Assembly: GCA_019748235.1 (NCBI GenBank)
Contig: JAIEPU010000324.1
Span: 1 to 32,236, forward strand
Length of the DNA: 32,236 nt
Direction: 5' to 3'
DNA from: a bacterium
GTDB taxonomy: Bacteria; Planctomycetota; Planctomycetia; Kolteriales; Kolteriaceae
The first letter of the stretch is position 1; each line of letters begins with the position of its first letter. Of the stretch, positions 7,733 to 15,423 are shown in pieces. A program made the translations under genes and the position numbers. The notes under the pieces were generated by a model. It made no database searches. It had not been told where the DNA came from and saw nothing but the letters and a program-made list of their open reading frames with translations.

Positions 7733-9859
7733 ATGAAGAACGATCCCTATGCCCTTTGTCCGTGCGGCTCGGGTAACAAGTTGAAGTGGTGCGTCTGCAA
7801 AAACAGCTTGCCCCAGCTTGAGCAAGCCATCACGATGATCCGCAATAACCAGCAGGATTCGAGCCTCGCGCTGCTGGATCGCTTGATCAATGATGAGTCA
7901 CACCCCCTTCCATTCCGAATCTATGCGACGACGGTGAAGTCACAGGCGCTCGACGTTTTCGGCCGGCATGAGGACGCTTTCAAACTCGCCGAGGAGACGA
8001 CGAAGAAGTACGCCGACAGCGGGATCGCCTACGAAGTCTTCGGTGATTTTTTCTTTTCTCGGCAAGGTTACGCCGACGCGCTCGACATTTACGAAGAAGC
8101 CCTCGCTCGCTTCGCCCCCACGGCAACCGAGCAGATTTGCCGAACGCTTTTGAAACTCGGGACCTGCCACAATTTTCAAGGTCGTCCGCTCGCGGCATGG
8201 GCAATGTGGCGACAGGCCCTACGGATCGATCCGGCGTTCAAGCCTGCGGCAGAGTCGATCGAGGAATTCATCCATCAGAATCGCCTCCTTCCGAATCAAG
8301 CTCGGCATGGCCTCTCTTTGAAGTCGGCAGACGAGTTCACCATGTTCGACGAGGAAGTCGGCGAACGGTGGGAGAAGGCGACACAGGATGGCGATCAACT
8401 TCACATTGACGATTTGGTGATGGGTTTTGCCGATCTGACCGCGAAAGCCCCCACGAACGCCTCGGCCTGGTATAACCTCGGCCTCGCCTGCGCCTGGGGA
8501 GGTCTCAATGCGCGAGCAATCGAAGCATTCGCGAAATATGTTGAGCTAGAAAAAGATCTCAATGCTGCCGCTGACGCATGGGACCTTGCCGAGGTGCTGC
8601 GTCTCGGCGCCGGAGCGGAGGATTTCAGCGACACGCGGCTCTATGCCGCTCAGTACGAGATCACCGATCCTCAGTCGTTCAGCGATCGCCTTCAACAATC
8701 GAAGTATGTCGTCGTCGTGAGCGCCGGCGAGGGAGAGCGATCTCTCCACTGGATGGATAAGGAAGTTTCCCCCCCTGACTCCAACATTCCGATTTTGGGA
8801 GGACCTCCCAAGCAACTCGCTCAGTTCAATATGTATGGGCCCGTGCTCGAGCTCGTCTCGGTTACGGCGGAAAACCTCGCCCATGCTCGGCGGACGTTCG
8901 AGCAAACAATTGGCGATGCCGTCCGGTTTGATTCGGTCGTGGAGCGTCCAGGGAATCCGTCAACACTCGATTCCGAACCGTTTCTCGTCTTCGATCCGCA
9001 GAAGATATCGCCCGAAGAGAAGAACGCTCGCATCCTGGAATCCATTCGATCCTATTTCGAGGAGGCGTGGATTCATCGTCCCCTCCGTTCACTGGACGGA
9101 CTCTCGCCGATCGACGCCGCTCAGTCTTCCACGCTCCGAAAGAGGCTCGAGGGTGTTATTCGCTTCAGGGAGCGAAACTTCGCCCGCTATGAGGCCCCGT
9201 ACAACTTCGACCGGCTTCGTAACAAGCTGGGAATGAAGATTTCAGGCGCTGGTCTTTCAGACGAGAACGATGCGTCCAAGCCGTCGGAAAACGTTGATTT
9301 GCGTGCGTATTCCGCATCGCAACTCGCGGCGCTCGATTCCAAATCGCTGAACGATGCGGATCTAGTGATTGCCTACAAGACGGCCCTATCGCTGGATGCG
9401 CCTCAAACGACGACCAACTTCGCGGCCGAAATTGTGAAGCGTCCGACGATTGCCGATCACATCGATGTGAACAGTATCTTTCGACGTGCGATCAATGAAC
9501 GATTCTCCGCGAAGAAATACGACGAAATTGAATCGCTCATCGCTGAGGCTCGCGGATACGACGAGCGGCATTATCAATCCAAGGAAGCGGCGCAGTACGA
9601 TCTGCTCTCCGCGAAGCTGGCACTCCTGCAAGGACGCAAGGAGGAAGCCGTCAATGCAATCAAGCAGATCCCCACGAAGTATCCGAATCGTCTCGACATC
9701 GCGGCTGCCGCGGTGGAACAGCTCTTAAGCGCCGGAGCCTACGGAGCAGCGAAAGAGATCGCGGAGGGAGGTCTTTCGCAGGCCGAGCAGGAGCGAAATG
9801 GCGAATTCCAGGGTCGCTTCAAGGACTATCTGCGTGAAGCGGCTGCTCGCGCGAAATAA
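7733..9859 (+). CDS. SEC-C zinc motif and TPR protein, large
   Basis: A 708-residue cytoplasmic protein. The N-terminus carries a SEC-C zinc-binding motif, CPCGSGNKLKWCVC, with Cys at 9, 11, 20 and 22; this motif type mediates protein contacts, as in SecA. TPR-like helical repeats follow at about 30-190 and again at 235-290. A middle region at about 460-500 has the pattern HRPLRSLDGLSPIDAA, reminiscent of the W-x2-P-x3-LGG-x-TP-x2-AA core of the Xre/MbcA/ParS antitoxin C-terminal domain (DUF2384), though this is an eyeball match. More TPR-like repeats lie at about 600-700. I chose ATG 7733 because the SEC-C motif then sits right at the N-terminus and a purine-rich ribosome site precedes it. 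Its role is unknown. It is followed by the HEHVH membrane protein, about 27 bases on. Confidence 0.8.
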   Translation: MKNDPYALCPCGSGNKLKWCVCKNSLPQLEQAITMIRNNQQDSSLALLDRLINDESHPLPFRIYATTVKSQALDVFGRHEDAFKLAEETTKKYADSGIAYEVFGDFFFSRQGYADALDIYEEALARFAPTATEQICRTLLKLGTCHNFQGRPLAAWAMWRQALRIDPAFKPAAESIEEFIHQNRLLPNQARHGLSLKSADEFTMFDEEVGERWEKATQDGDQLHIDDLVMGFADLTAKAPTNASAWYNLGLACAWGGLNARAIEAFAKYVELEKDLNAAADAWDLAEVLRLGAGAEDFSDTRLYAAQYEITDPQSFSDRLQQSKYVVVVSAGEGERSLHWMDKEVSPPDSNIPILGGPPKQLAQFNMYGPVLELVSVTAENLAHARRTFEQTIGDAVRFDSVVERPGNPSTLDSEPFLVFDPQKISPEEKNARILESIRSYFEEAWIHRPLRSLDGLSPIDAAQSSTLRKRLEGVIRFRERNFARYEAPYNFDRLRNKLGMKISGAGLSDENDASKPSENVDLRAYSASQLAALDSKSLNDADLVIAYKTALSLDAPQTTTNFAAEIVKRPTIADHIDVNSIFRRAINERFSAKKYDEIESLIAEARGYDERHYQSKEAAQYDLLSAKLALLQGRKEEAVNAIKQIPTKYPNRLDIAAAAVEQLLSAGAYGAAKEIAEGGLSQAEQERNGEFQGRFKDYLREAAARAK

Positions 9860-9886
9860 TACACCCTGAATGCAGGAGCCGATCGT

Positions 9887-10348
9887 GTGATGCGTCTCTC
9901 GACATACGATCGGCTCGTCACGACTCTCGGTATCATCTGGGCATCTCCCTGTACCTTCGTCGGTCTCATGGCGGGGGGCATCGGTTTAATCTCCGGCGGG
10001 CACGTCCAACGAGTCGGGCATACGCTCGAATTCTGGGGGGGCTGGATCACCTGGCAGCTTAATCGGATTCCGGTGATCCGCAGCGCCGCTGCCATGACGA
10101 TCGGCCATGTGATCCTAGGCCAAGACCAGACCTGCCTGAAGGAATGCCGAGCACACGAGCATGTGCATGTTCGGCAGTATGAGCGATGGGGCATCTTCTT
10201 TTTCCCGGCCTACCTGGGTTCCTCCCTCTGGCTCGCCGCGAAAGGTCGAGATCCGTACTTTGACAATCCCTTTGAAGTGGAAGCCTACCGGCAAGTTCCA
10301 CCATTTCCGACTCCAGAGTCATCAACGAAAAACAACAACGTGGAGTGA
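9887..10348 (+). CDS. Small membrane protein with HEHVH motif
   Basis: A 153-residue protein with one or two hydrophobic segments in the N-terminal part (about 11-35) and another at about 104-117. The segment CRAHEHVHVRQYERWG contains an HExxH-type zinc motif (H90-E91-H-V-H94), and a conserved-looking DNPFEVEAY follows with E130 and E132. A glutamate downstream of HExxH suggests a gluzincin-like metal site, although the protein is very short for a peptidase. AGGAG at 9874-9878 precedes the tandem GTG (9887) and ATG (9890), and either may be the start. It follows the SEC-C/TPR gene by about 27 bases and is probably co-transcribed. I do not recognise a characterised family. Confidence 0.78.
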   Translation: MMRLSTYDRLVTTLGIIWASPCTFVGLMAGGIGLISGGHVQRVGHTLEFWGGWITWQLNRIPVIRSAAAMTIGHVILGQDQTCLKECRAHEHVHVRQYERWGIFFFPAYLGSSLWLAAKGRDPYFDNPFEVEAYRQVPPFPTPESSTKNNNVE

Positions 10349-10411
10349 AACTTCCTCCGGGCGTAGAATGCTGCACTTCGGAAATCGACGGGTTACAGCA
10401 GCGAGGAATGC

Positions 10412-11467
10412 ATGGCTCGCAAGTTACGGGTCGGAGTCATCGGTGTCGGAGGAATCTCCTCCTCTCAACATTTACCCCACTGGAAGAGTTCGCCGCACGC
10501 GGAGCTCGTGGCCTTTTGTGATACGAACACGGAACGTCTCGCCGTGCGAGCGAAGGAGTACGGACTCAAGGCCACGTACACCGAGTGGCGAGAACTTGTT
10601 GACCGTCGGGACTTAGACGTCATCGATATCACAACGCCCAACACGCTTCATGCTCCCATGGCAGTTGCGGCGCTGGAAGCGGGAAAGCATGTCCTCTGCG
10701 AGAAACCGATCGCCACGAGCGCGGTCGAAGCAGAGCACATCATCGAGACATCGCGAAGAGTCAATAAGCTCGTAATGATCAACCATCACTTTCGCTTCAA
10801 TCGCGCGTTTCGGGAACTACTCAAACTGTCAGACCAACGGCATCTGGGTGATCCTTACTTCGCACATTGCCGTTGGCATCGCCGTCGACGAGTGCCGGTC
10901 GCGCCGACCTTCCTAAATCAGAATCTCGCCTTCGCGGGTCCAATGCTTGATCTGGGAGTGCATATTCTCGACTTGGCGATGGCGCTCATGAGCTACCCTA
11001 AACCGGTGTCGGTGACAGGATCACTCGGGACTTATCTCGGCAAGAATCCCGACATGGGAGGTGACTGGGGCAACTGGGATCCGAAGTCGTACGAGGTCGA
11101 GGACTTTGCAACGGCACTCTTCCGGTTCGACACGGGAGCGACCCTCTTTGTCGAAACCAGCTGGCTCGGCTTTCACGATACCCCTGAAGAGTGGTCCGTG
11201 CGCGTCCTAGGCACGAAGGGTGGCCTACATTGGCCGATGGGGCACTACGTGACGGAGTCGAATCGAATTCCGGCTGAGACGCATGTCGCGAAGGAGCCTG
11301 ATCGCTGTGCCTATGAGCGAAGCATTCATTCTTTTGCAAAAGCGATTGTTCTTGGTGAACCCGCGCCGGTTCCACCTGAGCATGCCCTCTTGATCGCTCG
11401 GATGATTGATGCGATCTACCTTTCATCACAACAAGGACGTGAAGTTCCCATCGAAGGGTTCGTGTAA
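10412..11467 (+). CDS. Gfo/Idh/MocA family oxidoreductase
   Basis: A 351-residue NAD(P)-dependent sugar or cyclitol oxidoreductase. The N-terminal Rossmann fold is shown by GVIGVGGIS (8-16), and D37 in AFCDTN probably sets cofactor preference. The family EKP motif is at 97-99 (CEKPI), and the catalytic-type D180-x-G-x-H184 lies in MLDLGVHILD. The C-terminal half is the family's alpha/beta substrate domain. Length is typical. It starts 63 bases after the HEHVH gene with GAGGA just upstream, so read-through is plausible. The substrate cannot be read from sequence. The next glycosyltransferase lies 450 bases downstream and may be a separate unit. Confidence 0.93.
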   Translation: MARKLRVGVIGVGGISSSQHLPHWKSSPHAELVAFCDTNTERLAVRAKEYGLKATYTEWRELVDRRDLDVIDITTPNTLHAPMAVAALEAGKHVLCEKPIATSAVEAEHIIETSRRVNKLVMINHHFRFNRAFRELLKLSDQRHLGDPYFAHCRWHRRRRVPVAPTFLNQNLAFAGPMLDLGVHILDLAMALMSYPKPVSVTGSLGTYLGKNPDMGGDWGNWDPKSYEVEDFATALFRFDTGATLFVETSWLGFHDTPEEWSVRVLGTKGGLHWPMGHYVTESNRIPAETHVAKEPDRCAYERSIHSFAKAIVLGEPAPVPPEHALLIARMIDAIYLSSQQGREVPIEGFV

Positions 11468-11917
11468 AGCGACGTAGCAGGCGTTCGCATCAAGCAGACC
11501 GTTCATGTGACGACGGTCCGTTGAAAACGTAGCGTCCGCCGAAACACTCTTTTTGCACAAAACATTCTCTCAAAAGACCTTATGATGAAGAATCTCGAAC
11601 ATCAGGAGGCAATTTAATGGCAGGAAGTGTATCATTCACCCCATCCCTGAAAGCACAAATCAATCCGTGTTTCATACGTTAAAAGGGGTGGCGGTCGATT
11701 TAGAGAGACGCAAAAGCTGTTTTAATCTCGTCGGCTTGTTTGAAATCTTGAGCGAAGATTAAAAGTAACCCGTCTTTCGCAGAACAATGATAATCTCGGT
11801 TGATGTTTAGGTGGAATTCGCTTCGATGGCCGGTCATCGCCGCATCTGGCGCGTGAGACGAAAAAGACAAATCGTCACGCCCGAATGTGACATCTGACCT
11901 AGGGAGATTTGGGATCC
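11468..11917. other. 450-base intergenic region
   Basis: No convincing long gene. It holds a 21-codon ORF with a perfect ribosome site (11617-11682) and a possible promoter before it: TTGCAC at 11553 and TATGAT at 11581, though the 22-base gap between them is too long for a normal sigma-70 site. The rest, 11683-11900, shows no feature I can support. An 83-codon minus-strand frame at 11700-11951 runs into the glycosyltransferase gene and looks spurious. Confidence 0.5.
11617..11682 (+). CDS. Possible 21-residue peptide with perfect Shine-Dalgarno
   Basis: AGGAGG (11604-11609) stands seven bases before an ATG that opens 21 codons to TAA: MAGSVSFTPSLKAQINPCFIR. The ribosome site is stronger than most in this window. 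It could be a leader peptide, a small regulatory protein or a chance match. I do not recognise it. The peptide has no membrane segment and one Cys. Confidence 0.35.
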   Translation: MAGSVSFTPSLKAQINPCFIR

Positions 11918-12934
11918 GTGAGCGATCAGGCATCCGACGATCGAGAACCATTCGATAATGGACCGGAACTAACGGTCATCGTTCCTTGCTTCAACGAAGA
12001 GCCTGTGATCGAGGAAACGCACCGACGGCTTACGGAGTTTTTCCATAAGCATCTCCCGATCTCCTACGAAATCATTTACGTCAACGACGGCAGCCGGGAT
12101 CGAACGCTCGAGATCCTTCGTCAGATCGCCCATCATGATTCAAACGTTCGAGTTCTCGGTTTCGCGCGAAACTTCGGCCATCAAATGGCTGTGACGGCGG
12201 GCATCGACGCGGCCTCGGGTCAAGCAGCCGTTCTCATTGATGCCGACCTTCAGGATCCTCCCGAAGCGATCCTCGACATGTACAAAAAGTGGAAGGAAGG
12301 GTATCACGTCGCCTACGGTCAAAGAACCGAACGAGAGGGCGAGTCGGCGTTCAAGTTGGTAACGGCGAAACTTTTCTATCGACTGATCAACAAGCTTTCG
12401 GACGTGGAGATTCCCGTCGACACCGGCGACTTCCGATTGATGGACCGAAAGGTCATCGAATCGATCAAACAGATGCCGGAGCAAGATCGTTTTCTCCGCG
12501 GAATGATTAGCTGGGTCGGATTTCGGCAAATCGCGATACCCTATCGCCGGGCTGCCCGGTTCGCTGGTGAAAGCAAATATCCGTTCTTCAAAATGCTCAA
12601 GTTCGCGATTGATGGAATCGTCTCGTTCTCGACGACGCCTCTTCGCATCGTCATGTGGATCGGAATTTACACCGTTCTCTTTTCACTCCTCGGCATCGGC
12701 TATGCCCTTGTTCTTCGACTCTTCACCACGAATTTCGTGGCAGGCTGGACCCTCCTCTTCATCGCGATGTTATTCCTCGGCGGCGTGCAGATGATCTCGC
12801 TGGGAATCATCGGGGAATATGTCGGCCGTGTTTACCGCGAAGTGAAGGGAAGACCGCTGTACCTCATCAATGAACGAATCGGTTTTCGCAACATATCGCG
12901 CCGGCCCGTTGTCACCCGTGACGGGGTGAACTAG
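11918..12934 (+). CDS. GT2 polyprenyl-phosphate-type glycosyltransferase (DPM1/GtrB-like)
   Basis: A 338-residue membrane-bound family 2 glycosyltransferase. It probably transfers a sugar from a nucleotide sugar to polyprenyl phosphate on the cytoplasmic face. The catalytic domain (about 16-225) shows VIVPCFNEE, VNDGSRDRT, the metal-binding D108-A-D110 in IDADLQDPP, and DTGDFRLM. Two membrane helices (about 233-255 and 265-290) and a short tail ending in YVGRVYREVKGRPLY match the bacterial DPM1/GtrB type. GTG 11918 is chosen over TTG 11909 because AGGGAGA (11901-11907) sits ten bases before it but only one base before TTG. It overlaps none of its neighbours; the flippase-like gene begins two bases after its stop. 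Confidence 0.93.
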   Translation: MSDQASDDREPFDNGPELTVIVPCFNEEPVIEETHRRLTEFFHKHLPISYEIIYVNDGSRDRTLEILRQIAHHDSNVRVLGFARNFGHQMAVTAGIDAASGQAAVLIDADLQDPPEAILDMYKKWKEGYHVAYGQRTEREGESAFKLVTAKLFYRLINKLSDVEIPVDTGDFRLMDRKVIESIKQMPEQDRFLRGMISWVGFRQIAIPYRRAARFAGESKYPFFKMLKFAIDGIVSFSTTPLRIVMWIGIYTVLFSLLGIGYALVLRLFTTNFVAGWTLLFIAMLFLGGVQMISLGIIGEYVGRVYREVKGRPLYLINERIGFRNISRRPVVTRDGVN

Positions 12935-12936
12935 CC

Positions 12937-13944
12937 GTGAAAAAATGGATTCGGGTACTCGTCGGCTTCGTCATCGGGGCCGTATTTCTCTATCTCACGT
13001 TGCGACAACTCAACTGGGAAGAAGTAAGTGCAGCGCTTTCCGCGACTCGCTGGCAATTCGTTCCCGCGGCAATTCTGTTTCTATCCCTCGGTTATGCGCT
13101 CCGCATTATTCGCTGGTGGTACATCCTGAAATTGGCGCGCGTCAATGTCACGCCGCAAGTCTGCGCGGCCCCCTTTCTCATTGGATTCGCGCTCAATAAC
13201 GTGCTCCCCTTTCGTGCCGGAGACATTGTTCGGTGCGTCGGATTCGCACAACGTTTGCGGTCAAGTGTCGCTCAACTCATCGGCACCCTCGTCGTGGAAC
13301 GATTTCTCGATCTCTCCGCGCTCCTCATCTATGTGCTCGTGGGGCTTTCAGTCCTTCCCGAGGGGAAACTCGATCATCGATTCATCATCTCAGCCCAAAT
13401 CTTAGGAGGAGCGGCCGTCCTGTTTTTGGTGGTGATGGTTCTTTTCGCTGGTCCGATTCGAAAACTGACCGATGCCATCGACCGACTGACGCATGGAAAG
13501 GATTCGCTGCTTCACAAAGTGCTACGCGCCGCGGGCCAGATCCTCGGCACCCTTTCCATGCTTCAATCTCCTGCGAAGGCATTCCTTCTCATCGTCACCT
13601 CGGTCTTCGTTTGGTTCTTTGAAGGAGGGCTCTTCGCCATGGTCGGCCTTGCTCTAAGGCTCGACGTCTCGGCGGGAGCATACTGGTTCTCGATGGGAGC
13701 AGGGACGCTTGCGACCTTAATCCCAGGTACGCCCGGCAATGTAGGAACCTTCGATTTCTTCACAAAGGAAGCGATGCAAGGCTTCGATGTCTCGCCCACG
13801 CTCGCATCGACTTATGCAATTCTGGTCCATGTGTTACTCTGGTTACCGATTACCTTGGTGGGAGGAGTGATGATGCTCGCGACTGGATATCGCGCGACGT
13901 CAACACCGGTCTCCGAACCTGAGAAGTCGACGACTCTGACTTGA
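12937..13944 (+). CDS. Flippase-like membrane protein (LPG synthase TM/UPF0104 family)
   Basis: A 335-residue integral membrane protein of the family shared with the membrane part of lysyl-phosphatidylglycerol synthase MprF, also called YbhN/AglD-like. About eight hydrophobic segments are visible. They include an RAGDIVRC segment near residue 95, in the re-entrant region typical of the family, and GTLATLIPGTPGNVGTFDFF near 250-270. Members are thought to move lipid-linked sugars or lipids across the membrane. It starts at GTG two bases after the glycosyltransferase stop and is followed ten bases later by the FAD oxidoreductase, so the three form one operon. This order of transferase then flippase supports lipid-linked sugar export, by inference. 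Confidence 0.9.
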   Translation: MKKWIRVLVGFVIGAVFLYLTLRQLNWEEVSAALSATRWQFVPAAILFLSLGYALRIIRWWYILKLARVNVTPQVCAAPFLIGFALNNVLPFRAGDIVRCVGFAQRLRSSVAQLIGTLVVERFLDLSALLIYVLVGLSVLPEGKLDHRFIISAQILGGAAVLFLVVMVLFAGPIRKLTDAIDRLTHGKDSLLHKVLRAAGQILGTLSMLQSPAKAFLLIVTSVFVWFFEGGLFAMVGLALRLDVSAGAYWFSMGAGTLATLIPGTPGNVGTFDFFTKEAMQGFDVSPTLASTYAILVHVLLWLPITLVGGVMMLATGYRATSTPVSEPEKSTTLT

Positions 13945-13954
13945 GGATTACCTG

Positions 13955-15343
13955 ATGAGTGCCAAGCCGAAGGTTGCGGTTATCGGTGGAGGATTTGCCG
14001 GTCTCGCTGCCGCCCATGAATTGGTGAAGCAAGGGATCGAGCCGATCGTTTTTGAAGGAGATCCAAGCCTCGGCGGGCTAGCGGGAAGCTTTCTCGTCAA
14101 GGGACACAACCTCGAGAAGTTTTACCATCACTGGTTCAACAATGACCTCCACGTGATGGAAATGATCAAGGAACTCGGCGCGGAGGACAATATTCTGCTC
14201 CGCTCAAGCAACACCGGCATGTACTTCGCGAAGAGCTTCTTCAAGCTCAGTTCGCCGCTCGATGTGCTCCGGTTCACTCCCCTCTCATTCATCAACCGAA
14301 TCCGTCTAGGGCTGCTGGTTCTCAAAGCGCGGAAGGTGAAACACTGGGAACCGCTCGAAGGTCTAACGGCGGAAGAATGGCTAATCAGCCTATGCGGAAA
14401 AAAGGTGTATGAAGTCGTCTGGGAACCACTCCTTCGCGGAAAATTCGGACCGTACGCAAAACAGATTTCCGCCGTCTGGTTTTGGAACAAGCTCAAGCTT
14501 CGGGGTGGAAGCCGTGGGAAAAAGGGTGCGGAACAGCTCGCCTATTTTCAGGGTGGATTCGCCCATCTGGCTGAGCTTATGGCGTCCGGCATCGTGAAGG
14601 CAGGCGGCAGCATTCATGTCTCGACGCCGGTGGAGTCACTGATTGTCGAAAACGGCAAAGCCGTCGGCGTAAAAGCGGGGGGCAAGGAGTATCGCACTGA
14701 TGCGGTGCTGGCGACCCCTGCCCTGCCCATCATCGCGAAGATGGTCGCTCCTTACACCACTCCGCAATATGTGAAGAGTCTGGAAAAGATCGAATACCTG
14801 GCCAACATCTGTTTGGTCTTGGAACTTGATCGAAGCTTATCCAAGATTTACTGGCTCAACGTCAACGACGTCAACTTTCCTTTCGTCGGCATCATCGAGC
14901 ACACGAACTTCGAACCGCCTGAAAGCTATAGCGGCAGGCATATCGTTTACCTGTCGAAGTATCTTCCCGCTGACCATGAGATGTACCACATGACACCCGA
15001 GCAGGTGCTCGAAGTCAGCATCCCGCACATTCAGCGAATGTTCCCTGAATTCCGCCGTGAATGGATTCAGGACTTCCATCTTTGGAAGGCGCGCTACTCG
15101 CAACCAATCGTGGTGAAGCACTACAGTAAACTGATACCAGATTACAAGACTCCGATTCCGGGTCTCTTCATCTCGAGCATGGCACAGGTCTATCCCGAGG
15201 ATCGCGGCACGAACTATGCGATTCGTGATGGACGCAAAGTGGGTAAAATCGTGGCGGATGATTTGAAAGCATCCTCCCCCAAAGGTGCCGTGAACGGGAT
15301 TGCCTCTCCGAACGGCAACTCTCGCCATCCCGCTGGCAAGTAG
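13955..15343 (+). CDS. FAD-dependent oxidoreductase (protoporphyrinogen oxidase/amine oxidase-like)
   Basis: A 462-residue flavoprotein. The FAD-binding Rossmann motif VIGGGFAGLAAAHEL lies at 9-23, with the acidic end at E35 (VFEGD), then GGLAGSF. The C-terminal FAD-contact region contains PGLFISSMAQVYPEDRGTNYA. Overall it resembles the HemG/CrtI/UDP-galactopyranose mutase-like superfamily of NAD(P)-binding FAD proteins. The substrate is unknown, but its operon partners suggest an isoprenoid lipid, sugar or glycolipid. GAGG sits eight bases before the ATG. The gene ends 80 bases before the convergent asnB-like gene, across a hairpin terminator. The last 25 residues are Gly/Ser/Pro/Asn-rich. 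Confidence 0.9.
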   Translation: MSAKPKVAVIGGGFAGLAAAHELVKQGIEPIVFEGDPSLGGLAGSFLVKGHNLEKFYHHWFNNDLHVMEMIKELGAEDNILLRSSNTGMYFAKSFFKLSSPLDVLRFTPLSFINRIRLGLLVLKARKVKHWEPLEGLTAEEWLISLCGKKVYEVVWEPLLRGKFGPYAKQISAVWFWNKLKLRGGSRGKKGAEQLAYFQGGFAHLAELMASGIVKAGGSIHVSTPVESLIVENGKAVGVKAGGKEYRTDAVLATPALPIIAKMVAPYTTPQYVKSLEKIEYLANICLVLELDRSLSKIYWLNVNDVNFPFVGIIEHTNFEPPESYSGRHIVYLSKYLPADHEMYHMTPEQVLEVSIPHIQRMFPEFRREWIQDFHLWKARYSQPIVVKHYSKLIPDYKTPIPGLFISSMAQVYPEDRGTNYAIRDGRKVGKIVADDLKASSPKGAVNGIASPNGNSRHPAGK

Positions 15344-15358
15344 TCTGTGCGTAAACGA

Positions 15359-15399
15359 AACAGCTTGGGCCACCGCTTCATGCGATGAACCAAGCTGTT
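15359..15399. terminator. Bidirectional terminator between FAD oxidoreductase and asnB-like genes
   Basis: Ten-base perfect arms, AACAGCTTGG (15359-15368) and CCAAGCTGTT (15390-15399), enclose an inner stem TTCAT/ATGAA (15377-15381 and 15385-15389). It lies between two convergent stop codons and would fold in both transcripts. T-rich bases follow on the plus strand (TTGACGTTTCTT). Confidence 0.7.
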
Positions 15400-15423
15400 G
15401 ACGTTTCTTGATGTCGCGGGTTA

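Noticed and set aside
11553..11586. Sigma-70 promoter TTGCAC/TATGAT before the 21-codon frame
   Set aside because: The 22-base spacing is too long; the TATGAT may act alone, but this cannot be shown.
11700..11951. 83-codon minus-strand frame in the gap before the glycosyltransferase gene
   Set aside because: It runs into the coding sequence of the glycosyltransferase, has no ribosome site, and its residue mix looks like a shadow frame.
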